From NCBI GenBank assembly GCA_900756035.1, contig CAAEIR010000022.1, positions 1 through 13,685 of the forward strand: a stretch of DNA of 13,685 bases. The letters run 5' to 3'. Under the pieces are notes generated by a model. That model was not told the DNA's origin. It did not search any database and worked only from the letters and a program-made list of their open reading frames with translations. Positions 6,148 to 13,659 of the stretch are shown here, piece by piece (within the stretch, counting starts at the first letter, position 1; each line of letters starts with the position of its first letter). Source of the DNA: an uncultured Anaerostipes sp. GTDB lineage: Bacteria; Bacillota; Clostridia; Lachnospirales; Lachnospiraceae. A program made the position numbers and the translations under genes.

Positions 6148-8259
6148 TCACCAATTGATCATCAGAATATCTGTTCCGACTTCCTGTTCTCCGGTCTGCT
6201 CTAATGTAATACTAATATACTCAGAACTGTTACTGATTACTACCGGAGTAGTCATGTCAAATCCGGCGCTTTTCATATCTTCCAGATCAAATTGTGCCAG
6301 CAAATCTCCGGTCTTTACTTTCTGTCCCGGCTCCACTTTAATATCAAAGCCTTTTCCTCCCAGTTTTACTGTATTAAGTCCCATATGAATCAGCACTTCT
6401 GCATTGCCTGTCGAAGTCATGGCTATGGCATGTTTCGTGTGAAAGACTGCGGAAATAATGCCATCCACAGGTGAAAAGACTGCCCCTTCCTCCGGAATCA
6501 CCGCAAATCCTTCGCCTAACATTCCTCCGGAAAATACTTCATCCGGCACCTGTTCCAATTCTATGATTTTTCCTTTGATTGGAGCGTAGACAATCTCTAC
6601 CTGACTTTCTTCCTCCGCTTTTTGCCCTATTTCTTCTATAATCTTGCAGGTTTTTCGGTCTTCCTTGCCTCTTTTCAGATACTCCTCCAACTGAGACTTA
6701 ATAATCGTAACCTGAGGGCCATATATGATCTGAATGCTGTTTGCCCGCTTTAGAATCCCTCTGGAACCGGTTCTTTGCAATATTTTGTCATCCACCAGAC
6801 CAATATCTGAAAGTCCGCACCGAAGCCGGGTCGCACAGCAGTCAATATCTCCGATGTTCTTTTTACCGCCAAGTCCTGCCGCAATCAATGCCGGAAGCTG
6901 CAATGCTGCATCCCGTCCCTGATTATAATCTTCTTTTGTATACAGGCGTAACTCGTCTTCCTCGTCTTGACGCCCCGGAGTTTTCAGATCAAATTTGAGA
7001 ATCAAAAACTTAAATACAAAATAGTAGACTGCAAAATACAAAATTCCTATTGGAATCAGGCGCATCCAATTTGTTTTATCATTTCCCTGAAGAATTCCGA
7101 ACAGAAACAAATCCACCAGCCCTCCGGAAAATGTCAGCCCTACGGCAATATTTAATATATGGGCAAACATATATGCTGCTCCTGCCAAAACCACCTGAAC
7201 TCCGAACAGCATCGGAGCTACGAACAGAAACGTAAATTCAATAGGCTCTGTAATTCCTGTTGCCATAGAGGTTAACGCTGCTGATAACAGCAACCCTCCT
7301 GCCAGTTTTTTCTTCTCCGGTTTTGCACAATGGTACATGGCAAGCGCCGCCCCCGGAAGACCAAAAATCATAAAAATGAATTCTCCGGAAAAATACCGGC
7401 ATGCCTGCGCACTAAACTGTACTGTCTGCGGATCTGCAAGCTGCGCAAAAAAGATGTTCTGTCCTCCCATAATCAAATCGCCGGACACCTCCATGGTGCC
7501 TCCCACAGCCGTTTGCCAGAACGGAATGTAAAACACATGGTGCAATCCAAACGGAACCAATACCCGTTTCACCAGACCAAAAATCAGTGTACCTAAATAG
7601 CCGGTTCCGGTAACCAGGCCTCCGAGAGAATAGATTCCACTCTGAATCGGCGGCCAGATAAAAAACATAAGAATCCCGACAAATACATAAACCAATGCAC
7701 TGATAATTGGAACAAACCGACTTCCTCCAAAAAATGACAAAGCATTTGGAACTTCAATCCTATGAAAGCGGTTATGAAGTGCCGCAACACCCATACCGGT
7801 AATAATTCCACCGAATACTCCCATCTGCAATGTCTGAATCCCCACAGAAGTCGTAATCGTCCCTGCCAGTACTCCCTCTGCAACGTTCCCGTTTTCCAGA
7901 ACCTTCCCTGTTATCACAAGTAACGCATTGATCGATGCATTCATGGAAAAATATGCAATGACTGCCGCCAGTGCGGCAACTTCTTTTTCACGTTTTGCCA
8001 TCCCAATGGCAATTCCAACCGCAAAAATAATCGGCAGGTTGTCAAATAAAACCTTTCCTGATTTTTGCATAACGGTCAACAGGCCATAAAGAACCGTACC
8101 TTTTCCAAGAATTGCACTTAAGCCATATGCCTCAATAATCGTTTCATTGGTAAAAGAACTTCCCAGACCAAGCAGCAGTCCCGCCGCCGGAAGTACTGCC
8201 AAAGGAAGCATAAAAGAACGTCCCATTCTCTGTAAAACATCAAAATATCTGTTTTTCAC
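6148..8259 (-). CDS. ptsG: PTS glucose-type EIICBA permease
   Basis: A membrane transporter that imports a sugar of the glucose class and phosphorylates it with phosphate from HPr. At 703 residues it contains all three domains. The EIIC membrane domain covers about 1-425, with GITEPIEFTFLFVAP at 335-349 and the closing motif FDLKTPGRQDEEDE. EIIB spans about 450-530, with phosphorylated C475 in CCATRLR. EIIA spans about 555-700, with the TKH motif (H610) and phosphorylated H625 in VLIHMGLNTV. The overall length, domain order and motifs resemble B. subtilis PtsG closely, so glucose is the first guess. Related subfamilies take maltose or N-acetylglucosamine, and substrate cannot be proven from sequence. 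The start is a GTG with GAGGGAAAGA before it. It begins 22 bases after manA with no promoter visible, so co-transcription with manO and manA is likely. Confidence 0.93.
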   Translation of the reverse strand: MKNRYFDVLQRMGRSFMLPLAVLPAAGLLLGLGSSFTNETIIEAYGLSAILGKGTVLYGLLTVMQKSGKVLFDNLPIIFAVGIAIGMAKREKEVAALAAVIAYFSMNASINALLVITGKVLENGNVAEGVLAGTITTSVGIQTLQMGVFGGIITGMGVAALHNRFHRIEVPNALSFFGGSRFVPIISALVYVFVGILMFFIWPPIQSGIYSLGGLVTGTGYLGTLIFGLVKRVLVPFGLHHVFYIPFWQTAVGGTMEVSGDLIMGGQNIFFAQLADPQTVQFSAQACRYFSGEFIFMIFGLPGAALAMYHCAKPEKKKLAGGLLLSAALTSMATGITEPIEFTFLFVAPMLFGVQVVLAGAAYMFAHILNIAVGLTFSGGLVDLFLFGILQGNDKTNWMRLIPIGILYFAVYYFVFKFLILKFDLKTPGRQDEEDELRLYTKEDYNQGRDAALQLPALIAAGLGGKKNIGDIDCCATRLRCGLSDIGLVDDKILQRTGSRGILKRANSIQIIYGPQVTIIKSQLEEYLKRGKEDRKTCKIIEEIGQKAEEESQVEIVYAPIKGKIIELEQVPDEVFSGGMLGEGFAVIPEEGAVFSPVDGIISAVFHTKHAIAMTSTGNAEVLIHMGLNTVKLGGKGFDIKVEPGQKVKTGDLLAQFDLEDMKSAGFDMTTPVVISNSSEYISITLEQTGEQEVGTDILMINW

Positions 8260-8281
8260 TCTTTCCCTCTTTTCGCTTCAC

Positions 8282-9217
8282 CTAAAGAGTTGTAATCATT
8301 ACATCCATCATTCCGTCAAATGTTGTTTCTGTATGGTCAGAACAAATCAGGAAGTGATCTCCCTTTTTAACCGACTGCTGATCCAGAGTACCCTCTCCAT
8401 TGATAATACTAACCATTTGAAATGGTGCATTATTTTTTATAACATTTTCTCCGCTCATCTGATAACCAACTACCGTAAAATACTCACTTTGAATATAAGT
8501 AGTCTTTGTTCCGCAAGCAGTTTCCTCCTTATTAAATGTCTTTTCCTGCTGGATATCTGCCGGTACATTGGTCACATCAATAGATTGCTGTACATGCAGC
8601 TGACGCTCATTCCCATCCTGATCTTTTCTGTGATAGTCATACACACGATATGTAATATCGGAAGACTGCTGTGCCTCATAAATCAATGATCCACTGCAAA
8701 TCGCATGGAGAGTTCCTGAAGGAATATAGAAAAAGTCACCCTGACTGATCTCAAAAGAATTCAACAGACGATCATAATCATCTTCCTCTATCGCCTTGAT
8801 AAAATCTTCTTTTTTCTCCGCATGGTGCCCCATTACCATTTTGGTTCCTTCATCTGCCTGAAGAACATACCAACATTCAGTTTTTCCCAGAGAATTTTCA
8901 TGTTCCTTTGCATAGTCATCATTTGGATGTACCTGTACTGACAAGTCATTTCTGGCATCAATAATTTTTACCAGAAGCGGGAATTGATCACCCTCAATAT
9001 TTCCGAACAGTTCTCTGTGATTGGCAAACAGCCAGGAAAGCGTTTTCCCCGCAAATTCACCATCGGCAATAACACAATCACCATTTTTATGAGCAGAAAT
9101 TGCCCAGCACTCTCCGGTATGGTCACTCGGAATCTCATATCCGTAGACATCACGAAGTTTGTGACCTCCCCAGATCATTTCCTTAAAGACCGGATCCATT
9201 TTTAAAATGTGTCCCAT
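8282..9217 (-). CDS. manA: Mannose-6-phosphate isomerase, class I
   Basis: Interconverts mannose-6-phosphate and fructose-6-phosphate in the cytoplasm. It links mannose taken up by the PTS to glycolysis, and in reverse supplies mannose for glycan synthesis. The 311 residues are typical of the short Firmicutes form. The cupin zinc ligands are visible: Q95 and H97 in VQVHPND, E114 in KTECWYVL, and H171 in IPSGTLHAI. The near-N-terminal WGGHKLRD and the ECWAISAH motif are standard. GGGAGG precedes the ATG. It starts 15 bases after manO and is followed 22 bases later by ptsG. Confidence 0.95.
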   Translation of the reverse strand: MGHILKMDPVFKEMIWGGHKLRDVYGYEIPSDHTGECWAISAHKNGDCVIADGEFAGKTLSWLFANHRELFGNIEGDQFPLLVKIIDARNDLSVQVHPNDDYAKEHENSLGKTECWYVLQADEGTKMVMGHHAEKKEDFIKAIEEDDYDRLLNSFEISQGDFFYIPSGTLHAICSGSLIYEAQQSSDITYRVYDYHRKDQDGNERQLHVQQSIDVTNVPADIQQEKTFNKEETACGTKTTYIQSEYFTVVGYQMSGENVIKNNAPFQMVSIINGEGTLDQQSVKKGDHFLICSDHTETTFDGMMDVMITTL

Positions 9218-9232
9218 AACAAATACCTCCCT

Positions 9233-9622
9233 TTACTTTTTTATATTTTTCATCTTCTTTTTTTGTGGTTTCAATCCACGTTTTAATACATCAAAAAAGC
9301 TTAATGAGCGTACCATATGATCTGATGCCACATATTGATTAATCGCTCTCAACATCTTTTTCGGCTCTTTTGCAGCGAATGTATACGTTCCGTTTTTCTT
9401 CGTCTGCACTGCAAACCTTGGAATCTTTTTTCCTTTAAATAATACCGAAGCAATAATATAATCTACTTCCTCCCATGGAATCTGGATATAATCGTCAACA
9501 TTTCTCTCATTAAAAAACTCGAATCCCTTGTCTCCGATCATAATCTTCCCGTAACTGTTCAATCCAAGATAAGATGTTCCATTCATCACCAGATCAACTT
9601 TTGTATTAATTGATTGTGCCAT
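9233..9622 (-). CDS. manO: DUF956 family protein, ManO-like
   Basis: A 129-residue soluble protein of the DUF956 family, found beside mannose-class PTS operons in Firmicutes (ManO). Its role is not firmly established. It is usually described as a putative regulator of the mannose operon. Visible features are the N-terminal VDLVMNGTSYLGLNSYGKIMIGDKGFEF, the central IQIPWEEVDYIIASVLFKGKKIPRFAVQT, and a basic tail KRGLKPQKKKMKNIKK. The fold appears to be mostly beta strands. There is no signal peptide, membrane segment or helix-turn-helix that I can see. GGAGGAGAG precedes the ATG. In lactic acid bacteria manO is often the last gene of manLMNO. Here a terminator and a promoter separate it from manZ, and it heads the unit with manA and ptsG. 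Confidence 0.9.
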   Translation of the reverse strand: MAQSINTKVDLVMNGTSYLGLNSYGKIMIGDKGFEFFNERNVDDYIQIPWEEVDYIIASVLFKGKKIPRFAVQTKKNGTYTFAAKEPKKMLRAINQYVASDHMVRSLSFFDVLKRGLKPQKKKMKNIKK

Positions 9623-9660
9623 AATCTCTCCTCCGATTTTCTACACTTAATCTTGATATT

Positions 9661-9689
9661 ATTTTATACAATTTTTTTTGCTTATACAA
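9661..9689 (-). promoter_or_regulatory. Probable promoter of manO-manA-ptsG
   Basis: On the minus strand TTGTAT (9684-9689) and TAAAAT (9661-9666) are 17 bases apart, with an A-rich spacer. The -35 lies within the inverted repeat at 9680-9712. The preceding terminator makes a promoter here expected. Alternative -10 readings shifted by two bases exist. Confidence 0.55.
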
Positions 9690-9712
9690 GAAGGAATTCT
9701 TCTAATATAAGC
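9680..9712. repeat. Inverted repeat overlapping the manO promoter
   Basis: On the minus strand GCTTATATTAGAAG and CTTCTTGTATAAGC form 14-position arms with one mismatch and one G-T pair around AATTC. It is followed by A residues on the minus strand, so it is not a terminator in that direction. Because it covers the -35 region, it could be an operator for a regulator or an mRNA structure left by read-through. Neither is shown. Confidence 0.6.
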
Positions 9713-9735
9713 AAAAAGCCCGGAAAACCGGGCTT
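9713..9735 (-). terminator. Intrinsic terminator after manZ
   Basis: On the minus strand AAGCCCGG and CCGGGCTT form an 8-base GC-rich stem with a TTTT loop, followed by TTT. It lies 17 bases after the manZ stop codon and should end most manXYZ transcripts. Confidence 0.85.
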
Positions 9736-9751
9736 CTTGTATATCGTCTGA

Positions 9752-10663
9752 TTATAATAATCCAACAACATGTCCGCCGATACCAATGATGAATAAAGCA
9801 ACAATGATAACAATCGGTGAAACATTTTTCTTTAATAACCACATACACAGTAATGTTAATAATAATGGAACAAATCCAGGAATCAGAGAATCTAAGTTGC
9901 TCTGAAGAGTTGTAACTTTTTCAGGAGTTAAAGATAACCCTGATGCCTGCTGCTGCAGTGCCTGCTGGATTCCTGCGCTTCCTTCCGGAAGTTTTGCCCA
10001 GTCAATGTAAGCTCCATCACTCAATTTAACCGTTGATACAACCGGTTGGAAATTGATATTAACCCATCTCTGAATCAGTGATCCCAGAACGAACATACCA
10101 AGGATAGATGCACCCTTTGTAATCTTCTGTAATAAACCACCTGAAAGGTCTTCTGTGATTTTGGTTCCTACATTGTAACCAAATTCCTGTGTATACCACA
10201 TAAATGCCCAACGAATGACATTCCAAAGTACGAAGAAGAGAATCGGTCCAAGGATACTTCCACCCATTGCAAGAGAAGCTCCCAAAGCTCCAAGAATTGG
10301 TCTTGCAGTAAACCAGAATACCGGATCACCTACACCGGCTAAAGGTCCCATCATACCAACCTTTACACCCTGAATTGCGCTGTCTTCTACTTCTGCACCG
10401 TTTGCTCTGTCTTCTTCCAGCGCCAGTGTAACACCGATAACCGGAGAAGCCACATATGGATGTGTGTTAAAGAATTCCAGATGACGTTTTAATGCTGCAA
10501 CCTGATCTTCTTTGCTTGTGTATAATTTCTTGATAGCCGGAATCATTGCATAGCACCAGCCACCATTCTGCATACGTTCATAGTTCCATGATCCCTGAAG
10601 GAAAGTAGAACGCAATGCTACGGATAATCGATCTTTTTTTGATAATGTGATTTTTTCTGCCAT
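9752..10663 (-). CDS. manZ: PTS mannose-family EIID
   Basis: A membrane subunit that forms the mannose-class permease together with EIIC. EIIC-EIID takes up the hexose that EIIAB phosphorylates. The 303-residue protein begins MAEKITLSKKDR. Family signatures are FLQGSWNYERMQNGGWCYAMIPAIKKLY, LEFFNTHPYVASPVIGVTLALEE, and IQGVKVGMMGPLAGVGDPVFWFT. Hydrophobic segments lie in the middle and at the extreme C-terminus (VIIVALFIIGIGGHVVGLL). A longer frame from a TTG exists at 10685-10687. AAGGAGGT sits just before the ATG at 10661-10663, so the shorter start is preferred. It lies 20 bases after manY. The substrate is most likely mannose, but glucose, fructose or sorbose are possible within the family. 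Confidence 0.95.
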   Translation of the reverse strand: MAEKITLSKKDRLSVALRSTFLQGSWNYERMQNGGWCYAMIPAIKKLYTSKEDQVAALKRHLEFFNTHPYVASPVIGVTLALEEDRANGAEVEDSAIQGVKVGMMGPLAGVGDPVFWFTARPILGALGASLAMGGSILGPILFFVLWNVIRWAFMWYTQEFGYNVGTKITEDLSGGLLQKITKGASILGMFVLGSLIQRWVNINFQPVVSTVKLSDGAYIDWAKLPEGSAGIQQALQQQASGLSLTPEKVTTLQSNLDSLIPGFVPLLLTLLCMWLLKKNVSPIVIIVALFIIGIGGHVVGLL

Positions 10664-10683
10664 TATTCTTACCTCCTTCTCAA

Positions 10684-11481
10684 TCAATAATCATTTAAAA
10701 TATCGCCAAGCGGATCACCTGTATTGTTTCCGCCATTTCCTGATCCTGCATTTTCAGACAGTTTCAGATAAATTAAAGCTAAGGAAACCGCGATCACACC
10801 TAAAGAAATCAGTGTCAGGTCAGACAGAGCTGCCAGACAGAAACCAATTGCGAAGAATGGCCAGATTTCTTTTGTTGCCATCATGTTAATTACCATTGCA
10901 TAACCAACAGCTACTACCATACCACCACCGATAGACATACCGTCTGTCAGCCATGCCGGCATACTGTTTAATGCACCGGATACAACGTCTGCCGGAATTG
11001 CAAGCAGTGCTGCTGCCGGAATCGCAATACGAAGACCCTGCATACAAATTGCAATAATATGCCAAACTTCGATACCTTTAAAACTTCCTTTTTCTGCTGC
11101 TGCATCCATCTGATGAACACATACAACGGATAAAGTACGAACGATCATTGTTAAGAATAAACCTGCAACTGCCAGTGGAATTGCAACTGCGATCGCAGTA
11201 TCAACACCGGCTTTTCCCTGTCCTCCGAGAACAAGAATGATTGCGGAAGCTACAGAAGCCAAAGCGGCATCCGGTGCAACCGCCGCACCGATATTTGCCC
11301 ATCCAAGTGCGATCATCTGAAGAGTTCCTCCAAGAATGATGCACGGAACAAGCTGTCCGGACACAAGTCCGATCAATGTACATGCTACCAATGGCTGATG
11401 GAACTGGAATTCATCGATGACACCTTCCATACCAGCCAGGAAAGCAACTATTACAATTAAAATCATTGAAACAATTGACAT
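10684..11481 (-). CDS. manY: PTS mannose-family EIIC
   Basis: The main membrane-embedded subunit of the mannose-class permease, partnering EIID. Its 265 residues are nearly all hydrophobic segments. The start MSIVSMILIVIVAFLAGMEGVIDEFQFHQPLVACTLIG is typical, as is the conserved LGGTLQMIALGWANIGAAVAPDAALASVAS stretch at about 50-80. It ends in a short polar tail (SENAGSGNGGNNTGDP). GGAGG stands about eight bases before the ATG. The gene lies 37 bases after manX and 20 bases before manZ, so the three genes are read together. Confidence 0.95.
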   Translation of the reverse strand: MSIVSMILIVIVAFLAGMEGVIDEFQFHQPLVACTLIGLVSGQLVPCIILGGTLQMIALGWANIGAAVAPDAALASVASAIILVLGGQGKAGVDTAIAVAIPLAVAGLFLTMIVRTLSVVCVHQMDAAAEKGSFKGIEVWHIIAICMQGLRIAIPAAALLAIPADVVSGALNSMPAWLTDGMSIGGGMVVAVGYAMVINMMATKEIWPFFAIGFCLAALSDLTLISLGVIAVSLALIYLKLSENAGSGNGGNNTGDPLGDILNDY

Positions 11482-11518
11482 TTTATTTCCTCCTATTCTA
11501 TTTTGCGCAGACTGACTG

Positions 11519-12502
11519 CTAATTTAACTCTGCTTTTGCCTTTTTGATCATCTCATCCATATTTTCCGGACTGTCGGCCGGCACTTTTCTTACATTAAAT
11601 GTAATTCCTTTGTCGATTAACTTCTCAAAAGTTTCCACATCGTCTTTACCCATTGCAACGGCTTTCGTTACAACGACTTTTCCTGTGGAATGTGCCAGAG
11701 AACCAAGATTGATTTCTTTGATATCAACTCCACCCTCTACTGCTTTTAAGACATCCTGCGGAGTCTCAAACAGAAGCATTGCTTTTGTCTCTCCAAAACG
11801 AGGATCTTTGGATACCTCAATCATCTTCTGGATCGGCACAACATGAGCTTTTACTCCTGGAGGCGCTGCCTCGATGATCATTCTCTTACGAAGATCGTCT
11901 TTTGCAACACTGTCGGATACAACAATGATACGGTCCGGTCCAACCATCTTTGTCCAGGTTGTTGCAACCTGTCCGTGAAGAAGACGTGTATCAATACGAG
12001 CAAGTCCGATTTTGATATGTCCGTCTCCAAGTACTGTTCCTTCTGGGATAGCTCCCTGAGGTACTGCTGCCGCTGCAGGCGCAGCCTCTTCTTTCTTTGG
12101 TTCCAGAGATTCCGGATAGATTCTTACACCTTCTTTTCCACTGCCGGAAATCTGTGCCGCAACCTCATGTGCTGTCTCCATTGTCATACGAGAAGCATAT
12201 GCATCAATCAGCATCGGGAGATTCAGACCGGCAACGATTGCCCATTTGTCCTCATGCCCTGCAATTAATCCATTTGCCTGATTGAATGGAGTTCCACCCC
12301 ATAAATCAACCATAAACAGCACTTCATCCTGGTTTTCGAACCCGGCAATTGCGTCTTCCATCTGTTTTTTGATGTCTTCAGGTCCCATGCTCGGCTGTAA
12401 TGTACAAGCCGCAACATCTGGCTGATCTCCAAAAATCATGGATCCGGACTGCAAAATGCCTTTGGCGAAATCACCATGTGTAGCAAGAATAATTCCTACC
12501 AT
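11519..12502 (-). CDS. manX: PTS mannose-family EIIAB fusion
   Basis: The cytoplasmic phosphocarrier of the mannose permease. The 327-residue fusion has an EIIA domain at about 1-130, with phosphorylated H9 in ILATHGDFAKG and VDLWGGTPFN at 66-74. An Ala/Pro/Glu-rich linker lies at about 134-155. The EIIB domain covers about 160-327, with phosphorylated H176 in ARIDTRLLHGQVATTW. Phosphate runs from HPr to H9, to H176, to the sugar in EIIC-EIID. AAAGGAGG precedes the ATG at 12500-12502. It is the first gene after the RAT/terminator leader and so the direct target of antitermination. In this kind of circuit EIIB also often donates phosphate to the antiterminator and holds it inactive when sugar is absent. 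That role is inferred. Confidence 0.96.
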   Translation of the reverse strand: MVGIILATHGDFAKGILQSGSMIFGDQPDVAACTLQPSMGPEDIKKQMEDAIAGFENQDEVLFMVDLWGGTPFNQANGLIAGHEDKWAIVAGLNLPMLIDAYASRMTMETAHEVAAQISGSGKEGVRIYPESLEPKKEEAAPAAAAVPQGAIPEGTVLGDGHIKIGLARIDTRLLHGQVATTWTKMVGPDRIIVVSDSVAKDDLRKRMIIEAAPPGVKAHVVPIQKMIEVSKDPRFGETKAMLLFETPQDVLKAVEGGVDIKEINLGSLAHSTGKVVVTKAVAMGKDDVETFEKLIDKGITFNVRKVPADSPENMDEMIKKAKAELN

Positions 12503-12548
12503 TTTTCTTATTCCTCCTTTTCTAGATTTTATAAGCTAAATATATTTT

Positions 12549-12574
12549 TATAAGAACTGAGTAAGCTTCTTATA
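12549..12574. repeat. Short inverted repeat upstream of manX
   Basis: TATAAGAA (12549-12556) and TTCTTATA (12567-12574) form a perfect 8-base AT-rich hairpin with a 10-base loop. It lies between the leader terminator and the manX ribosome binding site. It could slightly stabilise the message or be chance in AT-rich sequence. No function is evident. Confidence 0.45.
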
Positions 12575-12682
12575 AATAAAAAAACCTGATTCAAACCTCA
12601 AAATTCTTCTGAAAGAAACTCTTCACGAAATAATCCCGCAAAGAAATCCTTCTTCCGAAAATCTATGATTTAAATCAAGTTT
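12573..12682 (-). terminator. Leader terminator controlled by the RAT site
   Basis: On the minus strand AAACTTGATTTAAATC (12667-12682) can pair along all 16 bases, including three G-U pairs, with GGTTTGAATCAGGTTT (12582-12597). A run of seven T follows, then ATTTA. The loop of 69 bases (12598-12666) can hold smaller hairpins. The first bases of the 5' arm are the last bases of the RAT site, so binding of the antiterminator would block this structure. This is the classic mutually exclusive layout of LicT/SacY-type control. Confidence 0.8.
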
Positions 12683-12706
12683 AGCCTGCATTACCAGTAA
12701 CAATCC
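12678..12706 (-). promoter_or_regulatory. RAT (ribonucleic antiterminator) site for LicT-type protein
   Basis: Read on the minus strand, the 29-base site starts GGATTGTTACTGG, continues TAATGCAGGC and ends TAAACT. It closely follows the known consensus of sites bound by BglG/LicT-family proteins. It sits just downstream of the licT gene and overlaps the terminator. The adjacent LicT protein is the obvious binder. Confidence 0.9.
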
Positions 12707-12718
12707 TGATATAATGAT

Positions 12719-12724
12719 ATTATA
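12719..12724 (-). promoter_or_regulatory. Possible -10 element before the RAT site
   Basis: A perfect TATAAT on the minus strand would start a transcript near 12712, a few bases before the RAT site. The sequence 17 bases further upstream (GGGTTA) is a poor -35. Transcription from the licT promoter through the gap is an equal possibility. Confidence 0.4.
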
Positions 12725-12730
12725 AACTTT

Positions 12731-13561
12731 TTATCTTGTAGTAACCCGCTTAATATGCACTGTTAAGTACATCATCTCTTCATCTGTGATATCGTGATTA
12801 CAGGTTTCTTTCACATAACTCTTAATCTTCTCCACACACTCTAAACATTCCTGGTACTTGCTTCGAATGATTTCCTGAAACTCAGTATCATCACTCTCAA
12901 TCTCTTTTCCCATAAACACCCGCTGTGCAAAAAACTTCAAATGGGTAATAAATCTTTCGTAAAAGACCGATTCCTTATCCAACTGGTTCCCAAAATATTC
13001 ATCCACAATCTTCAGAATATCATTAACCAGCTTGGTCATGGAGACCATCTCACTCATATCAAGATCTAACTCCGCATTGACAATATGAAGTGCAATAAAT
13101 GCAGCCTCATCTTGTGGAAGCGTTACTTTTAATTCTTTCTCAATCATTCCGATCGCTACTTTTCCGATCAGATATTCCTGATAATAAAACTTCTTAATCT
13201 CCCATAAAAACGGATTCTGGAAAGGAACTCCCATCTCTACACGTTCTATGGCAAAATTGATATGATCTGTAAGCGATATATAAATATTATCGTTGATATT
13301 CTTCTGCAACGTATCCTTCGCATACTGAATAATTTTATCACATACTCTTACTCGCTCAATAGGAAGATCCTCGACCATCTCTTGGAAACGTTCTGTCATA
13401 CCGTGATCTTTCATCACGTAAGTCTTCTCGATCTGACCCTCCCGAATCTCATCGCCCTTATGCTTCTGAAATCCGAGCCCTTTTCCCATCAATACTACTT
13501 CACGATTGCTGTGATCTTTCGAAATTACAATGTTATTATTTACAATCTTTGTAATTTGCAC
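12731..13561 (-). CDS. licT: LicT/BglG-family transcription antiterminator
   Basis: An RNA-binding regulator that, when active, dimerises on a RAT hairpin and prevents a downstream terminator from forming. The 276 residues carry a CAT RNA-binding domain at about 1-56 (MQITKIVNNNIVISKDHSNREVVLMGKGLGF). PRD1 lies at about 65-168 with H100 (SLTDH) and H159 (FIALHIVNAE). PRD2 spans about 175-276 with H207 (FITH) and H269 (YLTVHIKRV). All four regulatory histidines occupy the same numbers as in B. subtilis LicT. In the family, EII phosphorylation of PRD1 inactivates the protein and HPr phosphorylation of PRD2 activates it. The start is a GTG with GAGGTGA before it. A RAT site and manXYZ follow immediately, so its target here is the mannose-class PTS, not a beta-glucoside operon. 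The name is by family. Confidence 0.93.
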   Translation of the reverse strand: MQITKIVNNNIVISKDHSNREVVLMGKGLGFQKHKGDEIREGQIEKTYVMKDHGMTERFQEMVEDLPIERVRVCDKIIQYAKDTLQKNINDNIYISLTDHINFAIERVEMGVPFQNPFLWEIKKFYYQEYLIGKVAIGMIEKELKVTLPQDEAAFIALHIVNAELDLDMSEMVSMTKLVNDILKIVDEYFGNQLDKESVFYERFITHLKFFAQRVFMGKEIESDDTEFQEIIRSKYQECLECVEKIKSYVKETCNHDITDEEMMYLTVHIKRVTTR

Positions 13562-13630
13562 AATGTCACCTCGTAAAATATACCCAATTTTTTTTCTGTT
13601 AAGATGTCATTTATCGAACACCTTGTTATT

Positions 13631-13659
13631 ATGCTAACAAACATCTCATCATTTGTCAA
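13631..13659 (-). promoter_or_regulatory. Promoter of the licT gene
   Basis: On the minus strand a perfect TTGACA (13654-13659) stands 17 bases before TAGCAT (13631-13636). The resulting leader is about 60 bases and contains no RAT-like sequence. A TTGTTA-N6-TAACAA dyad (13623-13640) covers the -10 and might be an operator. Confidence 0.65.

Noticed and set aside
8147..8689. A 180-codon open frame on the plus strand opposite manA and the ptsG start
   Set aside because: It is antisense to two clearly recognised genes and has low-complexity composition expected from an antisense shadow, with no ribosome binding site seen.
10664..10687. Longer manZ start from a TTG adding eight residues
   Set aside because: The added residues are the translation of the ribosome binding site AAGGAGG itself. 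The ATG at 10661-10663 is correctly spaced from it.
11843..12285. Plus-strand open frames opposite manX, including one of 141 codons rich in Cys and Ser
   Set aside because: They are antisense to manX, whose domains and active-site histidines are unmistakable. The composition is that of a reverse-strand shadow.
12503..12730. Catabolite response element (CcpA site) near the manX leader
   Set aside because: I scanned for the TGNAANCGNTNNCA type pattern and found no acceptable match in this leader or near the manO promoter.
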